This document shows positions 12,163-23,639 of a DNA stretch of 64,000 nucleotides, in pieces; the first letter of the stretch is position 1; the number at the start of each line of letters is the position of its first letter. The notes under the pieces were generated by a model, which was not told the origin of the DNA, did no database searches, and was given only the letters and a program-made list of their open reading frames with translations. A program made the position numbers and the translations under genes. Source of the stretch: Symbiodinium natans (taxonomy: Eukaryota; Sar; Dinophyceae; Suessiales; Symbiodiniaceae); NCBI GenBank assembly GCA_905221605.1, contig CAJNDS010000038.1, forward strand, positions 92,526-156,525, read 5' to 3'.

Positions 12163-12780
12163 CGGACAGACAGATGGACACAGAGAAGCTACCATAAAGC
12201 GTGAATCGGCTTGGCAACGAGGCACAAGAGTCTAAGAGAGTCTAAGAGTAGGTGGATCGCAACAGGGCGAGGAGGTCACGGAGTCTCGGCAGGCTAGGGA
12301 CAGGTTGCGGGGGTTGCTCTTGATTCAAGCCTCAAAGCAGAAAGAGAGAAGCCAAAACAGTACATGCTGTGGGGGAATCAACCGAGCCCAGCCTGTTCCG
12401 GTTTCTGGCGGTCAAAGTGTGCTCTAGTTTGTTGTGCATTGCATGTTTGCCCTAGCTGCCGATGCTAGCTGCTCACAATGGTGGACCACAAGGGGCGGTG
12501 GCTCGTTGCGCAGTGAAGCTTGGGTAGGCTGGTGGGAGTAGCCAACAAACGAGCGCAAAGGGCGGTCCCCAACCACGCAGTGGGTCGCAGGGATCCCAGG
12601 CCCCAAAGTCCCCCCAAAGGGTACAGGCACTAGAGGCTTTCTTCCTTTACCCTCGGCGCAATGGCTGTAAATTCCACTGACCCGAAGCTTGACCCATCCT
12701 GAACCACTGAACCACTGAACCACTGAACCACTGAACCACTGAACCACTGAACCACTGAACCACTGAACCACTGAACCATT
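12160..12780. other. Non-coding stretch with a 9-bp tandem repeat
   Basis: No exon recognised. At about 12,699-12,777 the unit CTGAACCAC is repeated 8-9 times almost perfectly. It creates a spurious repetitive ORF on the minus strand. Confidence 0.75.
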
Positions 12781-13329
12781 CCAAGTTATTTCAACACCTA
12801 GAGCGTGACCAGCGGTGCCCCAGCAATGCCCGGCAGGAAGAGTCGCTATCGACGCCGGACAGTTCGGAGGGCTCCGACTCCAGCGAGCCCGCGGCTGCAG
12901 GGCGGGGACCTTCTTGCTTGGTTCCCACTTTTTTGACTGGTGCTTAGGAAGAGGCATAGGAGAAGACAGTGCAAACATGGAACAAGGTGGGAGAAAAAGC
13001 AGGATGAAGAGGTACGGGTGTGGCTCTTGTTCCTGGCTACTGCTTTCGACCTGTGGGTATCAAAAGCTTTGCAGGCGATGGAGCAGTGGACTCTAGAGAC
13101 CGCAGCAGAGTCCTTCCAGGAGCTTGGTTTTGAACTCAAGGGCTGCTGGTGTTGGGACCGCGATGTCCGAAGCTTGCAGAGGCTTGCTGCTCTTCGTGAT
13201 TCGTGATTCGTTTGAGGAGCTTCTGAACTCCTTCAAGTTTGACCAGCGGGTGGCTTGCCTGGCTTGCCTGGCTTGCCAAAGCTGAGCAGATGGTGATCCT
13301 GGATCCTTCGCATCCACGCTTGCGGTTTC

Positions 13330-16300
13330 CGCCGACATGTTGAGGTCGACACCCTGGAAGAGCTTCAGAAGGGCTTCTCAAGACGTGTGGAAAGTAACGA
13401 GAAGCTGAACACGGAGATGGATGCTTTGGAGGTCCTCCTGCGACAGGCCCTCCCCCCGACCGTTTTGCAACGCAACTCCGTCTGTACCTTCAAACACGGA
13501 AGCACTGCGACCAGGACTGGGTTCAGTTGGAACAGGAAGTCGCCGATTCACGTGTCTTCTTGGAGCAGCACGAGCTGCAGATGTTCCAGGTGGGTGTGCG
13601 AACCTGCCCAAGCCTGCCCTATCGCGGCTCTCACAGCGCTCTCACACGTGGTGCGACAAAAACACATTGACATGCAGGCGCTGCAGCGGTACTTCCGGTG
13701 CTTAGACAAGTACGTATCTGCCCCTGGATCCCGACAAAAGGCCCTGCAGGAGTGGGAGATTATTATGGCTCTTGCTGACTTTTCGTCGTTGTTGCCATTC
13801 GACTGGGAGCTGTGTTTGCGATATGATCGATGTTTTTCTCTGTTCTGCAAGGAGCTGCGCGAGAGCATCCGGAGCACTGGTGGTCAGTTGAGTTCCCTCG
13901 GCCAGCCGTCGGATGTCCTCGAGGTTGTCCAATCCATGTGCCTCGCCGGACAAGCTTTTCCACCTGTGTTGTGACGGTGTGGGCCCAGTGTGTTGCAGGA
14001 ACCCTGCGGGCATCTCAAATCTAACCTTGGCTCTTAAACATCTTCAGCACAGCCAACTCTCAACACCTCTTGTGGATGTCAGGGTGGACGAAATCAAGCA
14101 TCTCCGCCATGTCCTGGACTTGGAATCGAATCGCCACGACGCTTACGACCCTTGAACTGCAATGGGCCATGGCAAACATAGATCGGTTTGCGAGATGTTG
14201 AGCAGCGTCTTGGGTTGCAGCCCTCACTCGTCGCCTTTGCGCATGTTTCAAGTTTGACACGTGCTTGGTAGACATTCAACAATCAAGCATTGAAGATTCT
14301 CGCGAACTCGTGCTAGGAATCAAGCATTATAAATTAATGCAAGTACCAACTATATACATCTGATCTGATATGTATATACAGCCTCAGGATCACGCGCTGA
14401 AGAAGATGAGCCTGGCAGCCCTGGTCGGCGATGACTCCGTGCTGCAGGATCCAGCTTCCAAGCTCGAACAGTCCATACGCCGAGGTTGATTTGGAGCCGA
14501 TCCTCTAGAGACCACTAGTCTGCGATAGTCTGCACCTGGGCGAACAGGCGAGGAAAAGGATAAAGTGTTTGAGAGCGACGGATGCTGAGACACGTCCTCC
14601 CTAAACATTCCCAAGCTCAGAAAAGCTCTATAATTAAACCGACTGAACATAGCCCCAGCTCCCCACTTAGAAGGCGGCTTATTGAGAGATCATATCGCTT
14701 AAGGTCACAGCGCAGGTCGTGAAGGAAATCCGCAGGCCGGTACCTGGGACCATCCCCCGCATTGCAGGAAGTTTGAGTGCCGACTCGATGGTGTCTCTGG
14801 CATTCTTCTGCCATTCCCTTTAAGTCACTTGAGGCTTCTTTGGTAGGATGTTCTCCCCTTGCGGGCTTCAGGTGGGAGATCGATGGCGGTATCGAAGAGT
14901 GGGTCGCCCAACAAACCGCAGCACTGGGCAAGAACGAGTGGCCTGGCCTTCGTTTTTTCCTGGGGTGTAGTGCAGTGATCGAAAGTTGTAATTGTAAACG
15001 ATTGGGGGGGGGGGGGGGGGGGGGGTTTTTTGAGGCACTCCCCTGTAGAAGCCACCAACAAACAACACCCTCCACGGCATCGGTTTGCAGCTCCTCCAGG
15101 GGATTGGGGGGGGTCCCACAGGGCGGGGGGGGGGGGGGGTGGCGTCAGAAAATTTGGTGTGGGGGGAAGGGTGGGTTAGGGGGAAGGAGGCCCGATCCGG
15201 GTCTGCTTGTTCCAGACGCTTCTCGGCAGGAAGCCGAGGCGAATTAGGGTTCAACAGCTGCCTGTATAGCTATGCCTGTGCGTGCAAAATCAAAATGGTA
15301 CGCCAATGCAGTTATTGGTGTGAGACATTTGGACGCGACGCACTTTAAGCGTGGCGATGCAACAAGGGTTCTTCGCAGTTCGGCGTTTTAGCTTCGCCAT
15401 TTGCAGCGATGAGACGGGTATTTGGGTTGGTCCGAAGGCCCCGCTATGCATGCTCCCTGCGACTGTGATCACTTTCGAGATGCGCCATCCAGAGACGCCC
15501 AGTCACCAGGTACGCGGCCCGAGTCACGCGCGTGAAGGCCGAGATCGAGGAGCTCAAGCGGCGCTTGGAACGATACAACAACAGGAAGCAGCGAAAGCGG
15601 GAGACTCTCCCTGATACTCGGCATGTCCAGCTTTGTCCTTCTGTATTCAACGCTTTTGATGTGTAATCAAGGGGCTTAGGCGGCTTAAGGGTCCGTGAAA
15701 GGCGGCCGGGGGAGTCCAAGGGAGTTTAGGGCAGTGAGCGCTTGGATCTCCAAGCCCAACAATCTGAAACCCGTCGAGCCCAGGACAAAGCAGGCGAGAC
15801 AGCAGATGAGTGGCAGCCTGCCACCTTCCAGAACGTCGCACTTTTCGACGACTCCGTGGAATGTGGGGCGCATACGAGGGTGGATCTCAAGGGCATGATG
15901 TGCCATTGATGTGGGGTGCTCTGAGGGAAGTTCCAGCGCGAGCTCGAGGAGATCCGTAAAGCCCAGAAGAAGCACGAGGAGCACCTAGCCAAGTTCGAAG
16001 GCCTCACCAGCCTTATCCGCTATCAGGAACCAGCTCCTCGGTACCCACAAGAGGCCTTTCAAAAGCATGAAAAAAGGCAAACTCAGTTCGGGCGCAAGCC
16101 GAGGATCTGGACGAGAGCTTCAACAAAATCATGGAGGTGACATCGACCTTAGCTGAAGAATGTGCTAGTGCCCTCTTATAGGTTGTGTTTACAGACAGGG
16201 CTCCTTTAAACCAAAGGGGCCACAAACCCTAAGCTTCCTAAACCCAAAAGCCCGAGTTGATACCCGTTAGAAGCACCCTGCGTCGAGGAGAGCCACGATG

Positions 16301-17066
16301 TTGCGGCTCACTCGGCGTATCGGCGGCTGCCCACGCCGCACTGCCGAGGACACTCCCGCCCTCGAGGGCCCAGGAAGGAAAAAAAAAGGGATTTGTGAGC
16401 AGAGGTCTTTGTAGGTCTTCGAGGGTTTTAGGGTCTGGGGGTTTTCGCGTCAAGTTTGAGAGGGCTTCTTTCTTCTTGCTTTCCCCCGGGGGGGGGGGGG
16501 GGGGCACTTGTGCCGCCTCTTGGGCCTTCAGTGCAGGAGCAGGAGGTAGAGAACTTCATGCTGATCAGGCGGGCCTTGCCAGGTTGGATGTTGACAGAGT
16601 CAAAGGACTCTTGAGAGGTGCTCTCACTTTGAGCGCTTCTCCGCTGAGGCAAGCAGCAGGTGAGGAGGACGAGCGGGAGCACCGGGACAACCTGAAGCGA
16701 AGCTGAGTTGAATTTGCTGAAGCTGGGTTTCAGTTGACCCTGCAATGCGCTCGCGCATCACGTGGTTCTGCTGCCAAGGACTGCAGTCTGAGAAAGAGCT
16801 CATGCAGAAGCAAGCTGATGAGCAGGCCTCATATATACATATATATATATACATATGTATTTGCATATTTATTCTAAGTGCACACATATGCATATAGAGT
16901 ATATGCCTACAGGCAGGGAGGGAGGGAGAGAGAGAGAGAGAGAGACGGGACTATGACGTGTTGTTTGTCGTGGAGGCGGGTGGGGGCAGGTGGGGAAGTT
17001 TTCACTCCAACCAAACTTTGGACATCGCGCGCCCCTGGGGGCGGCCCTCGGGGGGGGGGCCATGCG

Positions 17067-17100
<34 letters not shown>

Positions 17101-19850
17101 GGGACTACGTACCTGTGTCTTGCGGTATTGTAAGGCGCATTGGGCGCGCAAAGTGTACGGCAGAGCCGGTGCAGCAGTTGGGGTCGGTGGTTTCTGCCCC
17201 GAGGAGCAGAAGCAGATGCAAGTGCAGCGAGCCATTCGCCACGAGCAGCGCCTTCAAGACAGCCTTCAAGCCGAGATCCTCGGCCTAAGACGAGGCGATA
17301 GAAACAAGAAACAAGAAATCAGTTTAGGCCGCTGACCACGGTAGCCTAGTACAGATTCTTTCGGCCTGCTGTCACTGCCGTCCACTCAAGCTCAAGGATT
17401 GACGAGGCCAAAGCCATGATCGAATCCCTGGAAGACAACGTCAACCTCGTCGTGGCCCGGGAGACGATGCGGCAAGCTGAGGACGCGAGGCAGAGACTTT
17501 TCATCCGATATTTGCCTTGGATTATACAGATTACTGAACACTGCTGCGCAGAGAAGAGTTAAATTTGTTTGCGAAAACTTCATGTCATGACATCTCAGAG
17601 AATCTCGGATTGCTTCTGCAGGTCGGCCAATGCAGTCCCTTGGCTCGGCTTCGGGTGATGGTGAACAAGATCTGCATTTTTCTTGCTGCACCTGTTTCTT
17701 GCAGAGCACAATTAAGGAGAAGGAGAATGTGCTGCTGGAGCAGTCCAAAGCTCGTGAGCAGAAGGAAGCACAGCTGGCACAGGCATCCAGTCTCCTCGAA
17801 GAAGCGAAGGCCTCCAAGAATCTTCAAGAGTTCTGCACACCCCACTTCTGGGAGCAAACCTCAATCAGTGTTGACGAGTGGCTGCGCGGGTTTTTGGCAT
17901 CATGCGACTTGAGACACAATGCTTGCATGTTTGGGGCTAGCAGCTAACAAGGCACTGACGCGGCAGCTACTGCGGCAGCGGGCCACAGATCTCGAGGCAG
18001 AAAGAGACGGACTCAGTTGACTGTAGTCTACAGAATCGCAAGTTGTGCCAGCACTCGCATGCTTGCCATAAAGATCTTAAAATATCTTAACGAACACAAG
18101 AATGAAAGAAATAAGCCCAGTATGGCCCGTGCTCAGAGCGACTCGGAGCCCTCTGCGGACGAGCTCCACGACGACCTGTCAAATGTGTCCTCCGCCACCT
18201 CGCGATCCTCGCGGGGCTCGGAAATGGGCAGGCGGAGCTTGACATTCTGACATTGCTTCAACTAGCTTCCTTTTCTGCAGAGCGTTTAACATCGTTTAAC
18301 GGAGTTTACGGGCTTCTTGTTGGCGCGTATACGAAGATGACAGGAGAAGCTCCGCGGTGACCTTGCAGGTGCTTGAGCGGCTCCAGGAGGCCTCCAACTC
18401 CAAAGAGGCACCCAGAAATTTGGGGAAATCGCCCACATCCCAGACATCCTCATCTCCAACGTCTCCAACTCCGAGATCTTTGGCCTTCGACCTGAGGACG
18501 CAGACACCGCAAAGAGGGGACAAGAACGCTCAGAGTCCGAGCGGCCCGAGCGGCCCGAGCGCGGCCCGATCGAAGCCCGACATCGATGTGGCGCGAGCCC
18601 GCAGGCAGTCAATAAGCAAAGGTGCTGCGGCCATGGCAAACATCTTAGGGCGAGCAGATGAGACGCCAAGCCACAGCAACTCCATGCGGGGAGGAGATAT
18701 GCCTGCATTCGACAATTCCCCTGTGCACTCGTCACCTTCCATTCAGACCTCGAGATCTGGGCGACGGATTAGCACGCTCAATGCATTTGGAATGGCTGCG
18801 CGAAGGGCTTCTGCGACGTCTGGAGACACGGAGCTGGGCCGTCGACTGTTTGGGCAGCGCGCATCTCTGCTGGCAGTTGGTGGCTTCATGAATCCAATGA
18901 AGGCCAGTGACACCAGTCACCCCACATTCCCCACATCCAACTCAGAGTGGGCGGAGGACTCGCCAGAATCTAGCAAGGACTCTCCCAAGCAATCAACATC
19001 CTGGCGAGGAGACTCCAGCCAACCACTCGAGACAGTTCAGCGGAAGGAACGTCGCAGGATGACCATGTTTAATTCCTTGAGTGCTGCTGCAAAGGCGCAA
19101 GCGAAAGATGCCAAAGGTCGCGCTGGAGGTGATGCGGAGTTGGAATTAGGTGTCAGCAACTCATTTCGGGCGTCGCCATCGGGTGAAGACCTTGACCCGC
19201 CCCTAGAATCCTCCCAGTCACTTCGGACTTCGAAATCTGGGCGACGGAGCAGCGCACTCAACACATTTGCAATGGCTGCACGAAGGGCTTCTGCGACGTC
19301 TGGAGACACGGAGCTGGGCCGTCGACTATCCGGGCAGCGTGCATCTCTGCTGGCAGTGAGCGGCTTCATGAAGGCCAGCGATTCCAAATCCAAGCCAGAC
19401 TGGGGGGCAGAGGATTCGCCAGAATCTAGCAAGGACTCTCCGATGCGTTCAAAGTCCTTGAAAGGAGACTCCAGCCAACTTGGCCAACCACTCGAGATAG
19501 TTCAGCGGAAGGAACGTCGAAGGATGACCATGTTTCATGCCTTGAGTGCTGCTGCAAAGGCGCAAGCGAAAGCTCGTTCTGGAGGCGATGCGGAGTTGGA
19601 TCTGGGTGTCAGCAACTCATTTCGGGCGTCACCGTCGGGTGAAGACCTTGACCCGCCCCTAGAATCCTCCCAGTCACTTCGGACTTCGAAATCTGGGCGA
19701 CGGAGCAGCGCGCTGGAAACATTTGGCAAGCGCGCCTCCCTGTTGGCAGTGGACAGTTTCATGAAGGCACGGGCCCACAGATCGCCTTCGCCTGCTGAGA
19801 TTCCGGAAGTTCCCAGGAGTTCGAGGTCTCTGCGGGAAGCCCTTGGCTAG
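13330..19850 (+). CDS. Multi-exon coiled-coil protein with a phosphosite-repeat C-terminus
   Basis: No family recognised. Ordered + strand exons rich in E, K, Q, R and L: LEELQKGFSRRVESNEKLNT (13343-~13470), LYLQTRKHCDQDWVQLEQEV (~13480-13589, then GTGGGT donor), LKKMSLAALVGDDSVLQDPA (14387-14487), VTRVKAEIEELKRRLERYNN (15511-15625), KFQRELEEIRKAQKKHEEHL (15931-~16050), AQAEDLDESFNKIMEV (~16080-16140), EEQKQMQVQRAIRHEQRLQD (17200-17290), DEAKAMIESLEDNVNLVVAR (17398-17492), STIKEKENVLLEQSKAREQK (17704-17830), TRQLLRQRATDLEAERDG (17958-18012), DSEPSADELHDDLSNVSS (18120-18249) and the last exon 18368-19850 with TAG. The middle reads as long coiled coil; the C-terminus is Ser/Arg-rich and probably disordered. 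A cytoskeletal or scaffold role is a guess from composition only. Confidence 0.55.
15001..15245 (+). repeat. Dispersed repeat, copy 1
   Basis: A poly-G run, TTTTTTGAGGCACTCCCCTG, CGGCATCGGTTTGCAGCTCC, a second poly-G, AGGCCCGATCCGGGTCTGC and an end at AGGAAGCCGAGGCGAAT. A second copy, collinear and about 90% identical by eye, lies at 39,178-39,401, both preceded at a distance by AATTGTAAACG. It lies in an intron of the coiled-coil gene, if that gene model is right. No coding potential. Confidence 0.85.
16480..16504. repeat. Poly-G tract
   Basis: CCCCCGGGG followed by a G run of about 20 nt. Confidence 0.9.
16915..17110. repeat. Duplicated (GA)n microsatellites with shared right flank
   Basis: Two (GA)n runs (16,918-16,945 and 17,070-17,100) are both followed by CGGGACTA. 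The second run follows a poly-G tract (17,050-17,059). Confidence 0.85.
18368..19850 (+). CDS. Large terminal exon of the coiled-coil gene (about 493 residues)
   Basis: Open from the acceptor TTGCAG (ending 18367) through TAG at 19848-19850, the longest non-repetitive ORF of the window. It begins VLERLQEASNSKEAPRNLG, goes through a Ser/Pro/Arg-rich part, then two and a fraction copies of a repeat starting SGRR. R-R-x-S/T motifs (ARRQS, GRRIS, ARRAS, RRMT, GRRSS, ARRAS, RRMT, GRRSS) fit basophilic kinase consensus sites such as PKA; that these are phosphorylated is inference. The repeats also contain the peptide EDSPESSKDSP twice, a likely proline-directed site. Confidence 0.7.
18756..19235 (+). 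repeat. Coding tandem repeat, unit 1 (480 bp)
   Basis: Starts TCTGGGCGACGGATTAGCAC and encodes SGRRISTLNAFGMAARRASA through ESSQSLRTSK. Unit 2 follows without spacer at 19236. Confidence 0.85.
19236..19691 (+). repeat. Coding tandem repeat, unit 2 (456 bp)
   Basis: Near-identical to unit 1 at both ends with in-frame indels in the middle, so frame is preserved. This indicates selection or recent in-frame duplication. Confidence 0.85.
19692..19770 (+). repeat. Coding tandem repeat, partial unit 3
   Basis: Starts TCTGGGCGACGGAGCAGCGC. It keeps SGRRSSALETFG, then jumps to KRASLLAVDSFMKA, deleting the ARRAS segment, before the unique tail ending REALG. Confidence 0.8.
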
Positions 19851-20384
19851 ATTCCGCTCAAGGGGGCGGCTCCTAAGAACGGCGTTTCCCTCAAGACTGA
19901 AGCGGGGGGAGCTCTTGAGCTCAGCAAAATGTCCCCTCTCACAAAAAACGGGCTCACGCGGGCATCGAGAGTTCTCGGCCTCGCCATGGCCCTCGATCTC
20001 GCTAAGACTCCCTCTCCCTCTCTCTTCGTCTCTGTCTCTCTCTCTGTCGCTCTCTAGGCGCAAATCGTCGCATCGAGGCAAATGGACTTGAAACATGGAG
20101 TCCTGGCGCAAATCGTTGCATCAAGTCAAATGGACTTTAACATGGAGTCCTGACTTGACTGGCCGCGGCCGAAGAAGCCAAAGACGCTCAAAGGGGCGCG
20201 CGCTGAATATGAGAGGTGCTAGAATAACCTGCATTGTGTGCTACATTGGCGCTGGTTTTGTTTTTGCTGGCGATGACCGGTGATTGTCGCTTTGGCGTGC
20301 GCCGGCTTTCAGTTGTACAGTACTTGTGGGGCAGATAGATTTGAGCACAGTGCAGCTTCAGCAGATGCCACCATGAACATTCCG
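19851..20384. other. Spacer after the coiled-coil gene with TC tract and tandem duplication
   Basis: No exon recognised. A (TC)n-rich tract spans 20,011-20,056, followed by two copies of a 47-48-bp unit (20,057-20,104 and 20,105-20,151) beginning GGCGCAAATCG and ending ATGGAGTCCT. Confidence 0.7.
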
Positions 20385-20512
20385 AGTTCCTCTTCAGACA
20401 ACTCGCTTCCTACGTAAACATCCCAATGCTCTCTGTGCTGAGCAGCAACGCCGTTCACCTGAGCGAGGAGCTGTGCAAGCCGGCGTGCTTATTGAAAGAT
20501 CGTGGAACCCCT

Positions 20513-20543
<31 letters not shown>

Positions 20544-22519
20544 TTGCCTCCATCTGGAGAGGCTTGAATATCTCCAAGTCTTGAGGACTGTGTTTGGGAT
20601 CGTTGCCAGGCACCGCACCCGTCAAGACCTCGTGGCGTCACGCTGTGAGGCAGCGCAGCTGGTCGGGGCTCCAGTCTTTGAGAGGCAGCGCCAACTTTAA
20701 TCTATGGAAGCACATCCTCCGCTGTACTCTCATGGAGACCGTCCCCCCCTGAACCCAAACGTAAGCGGCCCGGCCTCCTGCTCGGGGAGTGCCTGCTTTT
20801 GTGAAACCTACAAGAAACTCATCGGCAGAGCTTGAGCATGTGTCCAGGCAGCGGCATCTCCCGGATTTGAAAAAGCGTTTGGAGTGCGGAAACTGCGCGC
20901 CCGCCGTTTTGCTTCTGTGGGATTTCCCCTTCTTTGGCTTTTGTGTTGCCTTGTTCGCGACACAAGCAACCCTCTTGAATCAAGCACGACGGTTGGCTCA
21001 TAGGTTGCGCAGCACAAGCCGCTACGTTCCCCTGTGCTAAACCCTGTGGCATGGACAGCGAGGGAGTGCACCACGATGCGAATTTGAGGCTGCGGCCCTC
21101 CAGCAGAAGCGGACCTGGGTGACGCAGCATCTGGAGTCCGCATTCAAGGCCGCCCGGGGTGCCCAGAGTCAGGGTGTAGTGTCGCGGCAGATAGCATTCA
21201 ATGCTGCAGGTGCTCCAGCAGCGAAATGAGCGGCTGCAGAAAAGTCTCGCCTTCCACGGGCTCCTAACAGCTCGGAATTATAGCCAGGCCAGGCCTCATC
21301 ACAGTCCTTTCAAGTCCTTTCTTTCTGAGGCTTGCTTGTTAAATTTGAGAGGTGTGGCGGCGGCGGGCCACGCCGGTGATCGCCTTGGCAGGGGACGTTC
21401 CGCCGTCTCTGTGCAATGTGCTGACAATGTGGCGACATTGTGCCGAATTGAGGCTGAGTCCCCAAGTGGGAGCCCTTGCAGCCCAGGCCGCGCAGGCCGA
21501 TGTCCTTCCAATATCGACTGCATCTCGACTCTTTACCCTTTGACAACTACTCTAGGCAGGTCGACCGCCTGGCAGTGGCTTTGGCAGAAGAAGGCCGCTG
21601 CCTTTGCTGTCGGTTCTGCTTTGCCAAACTTGCCGAACTATGTTAAACTATATGTTGGGTTACCATGAGCCAAGCGCCCATGTTCAAGAGAATGGAGGTC
21701 CGTTGAACCATGGACAGACATGGCGCAGTATTGGGAACCATGTGTCACCATGACTGTAAAATGCTGGCACCACGAAAGGATAGAAGTGGGTGATGTCCAG
21801 TGCTGATGTGCATGGAGGTCTTCGGCCTGTGGCGCCGCGGTGCGGAGGTTTCGCGGCGTGAGCGGCACAGCGAAGAGCACCGTGCTGAGCAGGCGGCCAA
21901 GTCGGGGCAATCATCACCGCAGATGCCCTAACTTGAAGTACTTGCCGTGGTAAACCCGAATGTTGATAACTGCATTGGCTTAATTTCACTACTACGAGTG
22001 CGATATTGTACCAACGTCCTTATTTAAGGAAGCCCATGCCACCAAAGGATTACAACAATTAACCAAGAGCAATGGAGAAGTGTTGATTTTGATGCAGTTT
22101 GACACACTAGTCCGAGATGTGTAGTCAAGTGTGTTGGTGTGTAGTGTCTTCCTGTTCGCTAATCTTAGCTGATCGTAGACCTGTGAGAGCTGTGAAATAG
22201 ACAGGCGTTTCCCGGGGTAAGATAGGACTAAACAGGCTGCAGCAGTAGTGCAGTGACGCTGCCCCTGTGTCCAGATGAACTACCGATGGGAACGAGGCTC
22301 TTTTAACAGGCATGAAGCCCTTTTCAAGATCCTTTTCAAGATTCAGCCTGAAGCCGAACAGCATCCTGTTGACAAAATCTTGTTTCTGCAGGCCGCGGCC
22401 ATGTTGGTTCAGGCTCCCTTGCGTCACCCTCCCAGAATGTGAGGCTGAGACAAATCGGAGGCCTCAGGTTCCAGGAGTTCGAGGCCGGGGGGAGGCAACC
22501 GAAAAAAATCAGGCAAAAC

Positions 22520-22554
<35 letters not shown>

Positions 22555-22840
22555 TGCCCTGTATTTGACTCCTGAAAGGCCAGCGATGGCAGCGGCAATC
22601 GCGGCTGCAGCAGCTTGTCTCATCACTGCACATGCAACAGGGCAAAGTCGTGGAGTTGCGCAGGCTTTCCTCGGCCCCCTATTCCAGGTTCGCCGCCGCG
22701 ATGCGGTCGCGGCAGCGGAGAACGATTCGCCCAAGTCGTTCAAGTCGGAGATCTCCTTGCCAAGATCCCCGACCCTCAAGAAGTCGCGATCCCAGGCCTT
22801 TCCGACCATCAGTTCAATTTGCGCAGGTTTGTGCGTAAGC
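20385..22840 (+). CDS. Exons of a charged, helix-rich protein, possibly the N-terminus of the channel gene
   Basis: Exon-like segments on the + strand: FRQLASYVNIPMLSVLSSNA (20394-~20510), HLERLEYLQVLRTVFGIVAR (~20549-20697), CEFEAAALQQKRTWVTQHLE (21078-~21215), VLQQRNERLQKSLA (21210-21253), RQVDRLAVALAEEGRCL (~21557-21605), RRGAEVSRRERHSEEHRAEQ (~21830-21900) and LQQLVSSLHMQQGKVVELRR (~22603-22665), continuing into a Ser/Arg-rich stretch to about 22,838. Coiled coil is likely. No start or family can be assigned. It could be the cytoplasmic N-terminus of the ion channel that follows or a separate gene. Confidence 0.4.
20511..20542. repeat. (TC)n microsatellite
   Basis: CTCTCT run between two exon-like segments. 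Confidence 0.9.
22520..22553. repeat. (TC)n microsatellite
   Basis: CTCTCT run of about 32 nt, probably intronic. Confidence 0.9.
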
Positions 22841-23639
22841 TCAAGTCCAGCAAGGAGTTGCGTGCTCCTTCTAAATGAGAGAAGTACTTCCTGTCGGCCT
22901 AAACCTTCAAGCCCACCTCTTAAAGCTTAGAGTCCTAAAGGCCCTGAACGGCCACTGTGCGGGGAGATTTGGGAGAGGCAGCGCTGGACCTTCCACCGCC
23001 TGGCACCGGCTACTGGGCTAGTGGAGTCAAGGGCAGTGGAGGATGCTGGGCTACAGGGTTTAGGGACCACCTTCAGCAGTATCTCTCACATTGAAAACAC
23101 TTGTTCTGGACAAATTGTCAAATTCTTCATGGAACATCCGGCTTTTGCCGGTCCTGGAGGCTTCTGGAGATACCAGCGGTCATCTGCCGTGGCGTGCTCC
23201 AGGGCTCTACGACCTTACGAGTCTACGACTCTACAGCTGTGGGAAATGGTCAAAATTTTCTGAGCCCAAGCCCCGAACCTTCCTTGTGTGTACTCTACTG
23301 TAAACGGGCGACAGGTAAGCATGGAGGTTCGCGGACATATTGGCGTTTAGAGAGGGAGATGGGTTGGATCATGATTGTGACGATTGTAAGGGTATCAGCC
23401 GCTGGGCTCCAAGAGCAGGGGCAAAGCAAAGAGGCAGCAGCTGGGGATAAAGGGAGGGGGCGCCAAGCATGCCGCGCTCGGGCTTCACAAAATGTCGTGA
23501 ACACCCCAGCCCCGAGCCTGGCTCCTCCCCTTCCCGGCCTGGCTCAATGAGCAGAGCGGCAAAACTTTTCACTGTCTCACGGGGGTCGGCGGATCATCAT
23601 GTTGAATCTGTTGGCGCTCCAGGTACACTGGCATGCGAG

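Noticed and set aside
18286..18735. 149-residue minus-strand ORF opposite the coiled-coil gene
   Set aside because: Shadow of the well-supported + strand exon 18,368-19,850.
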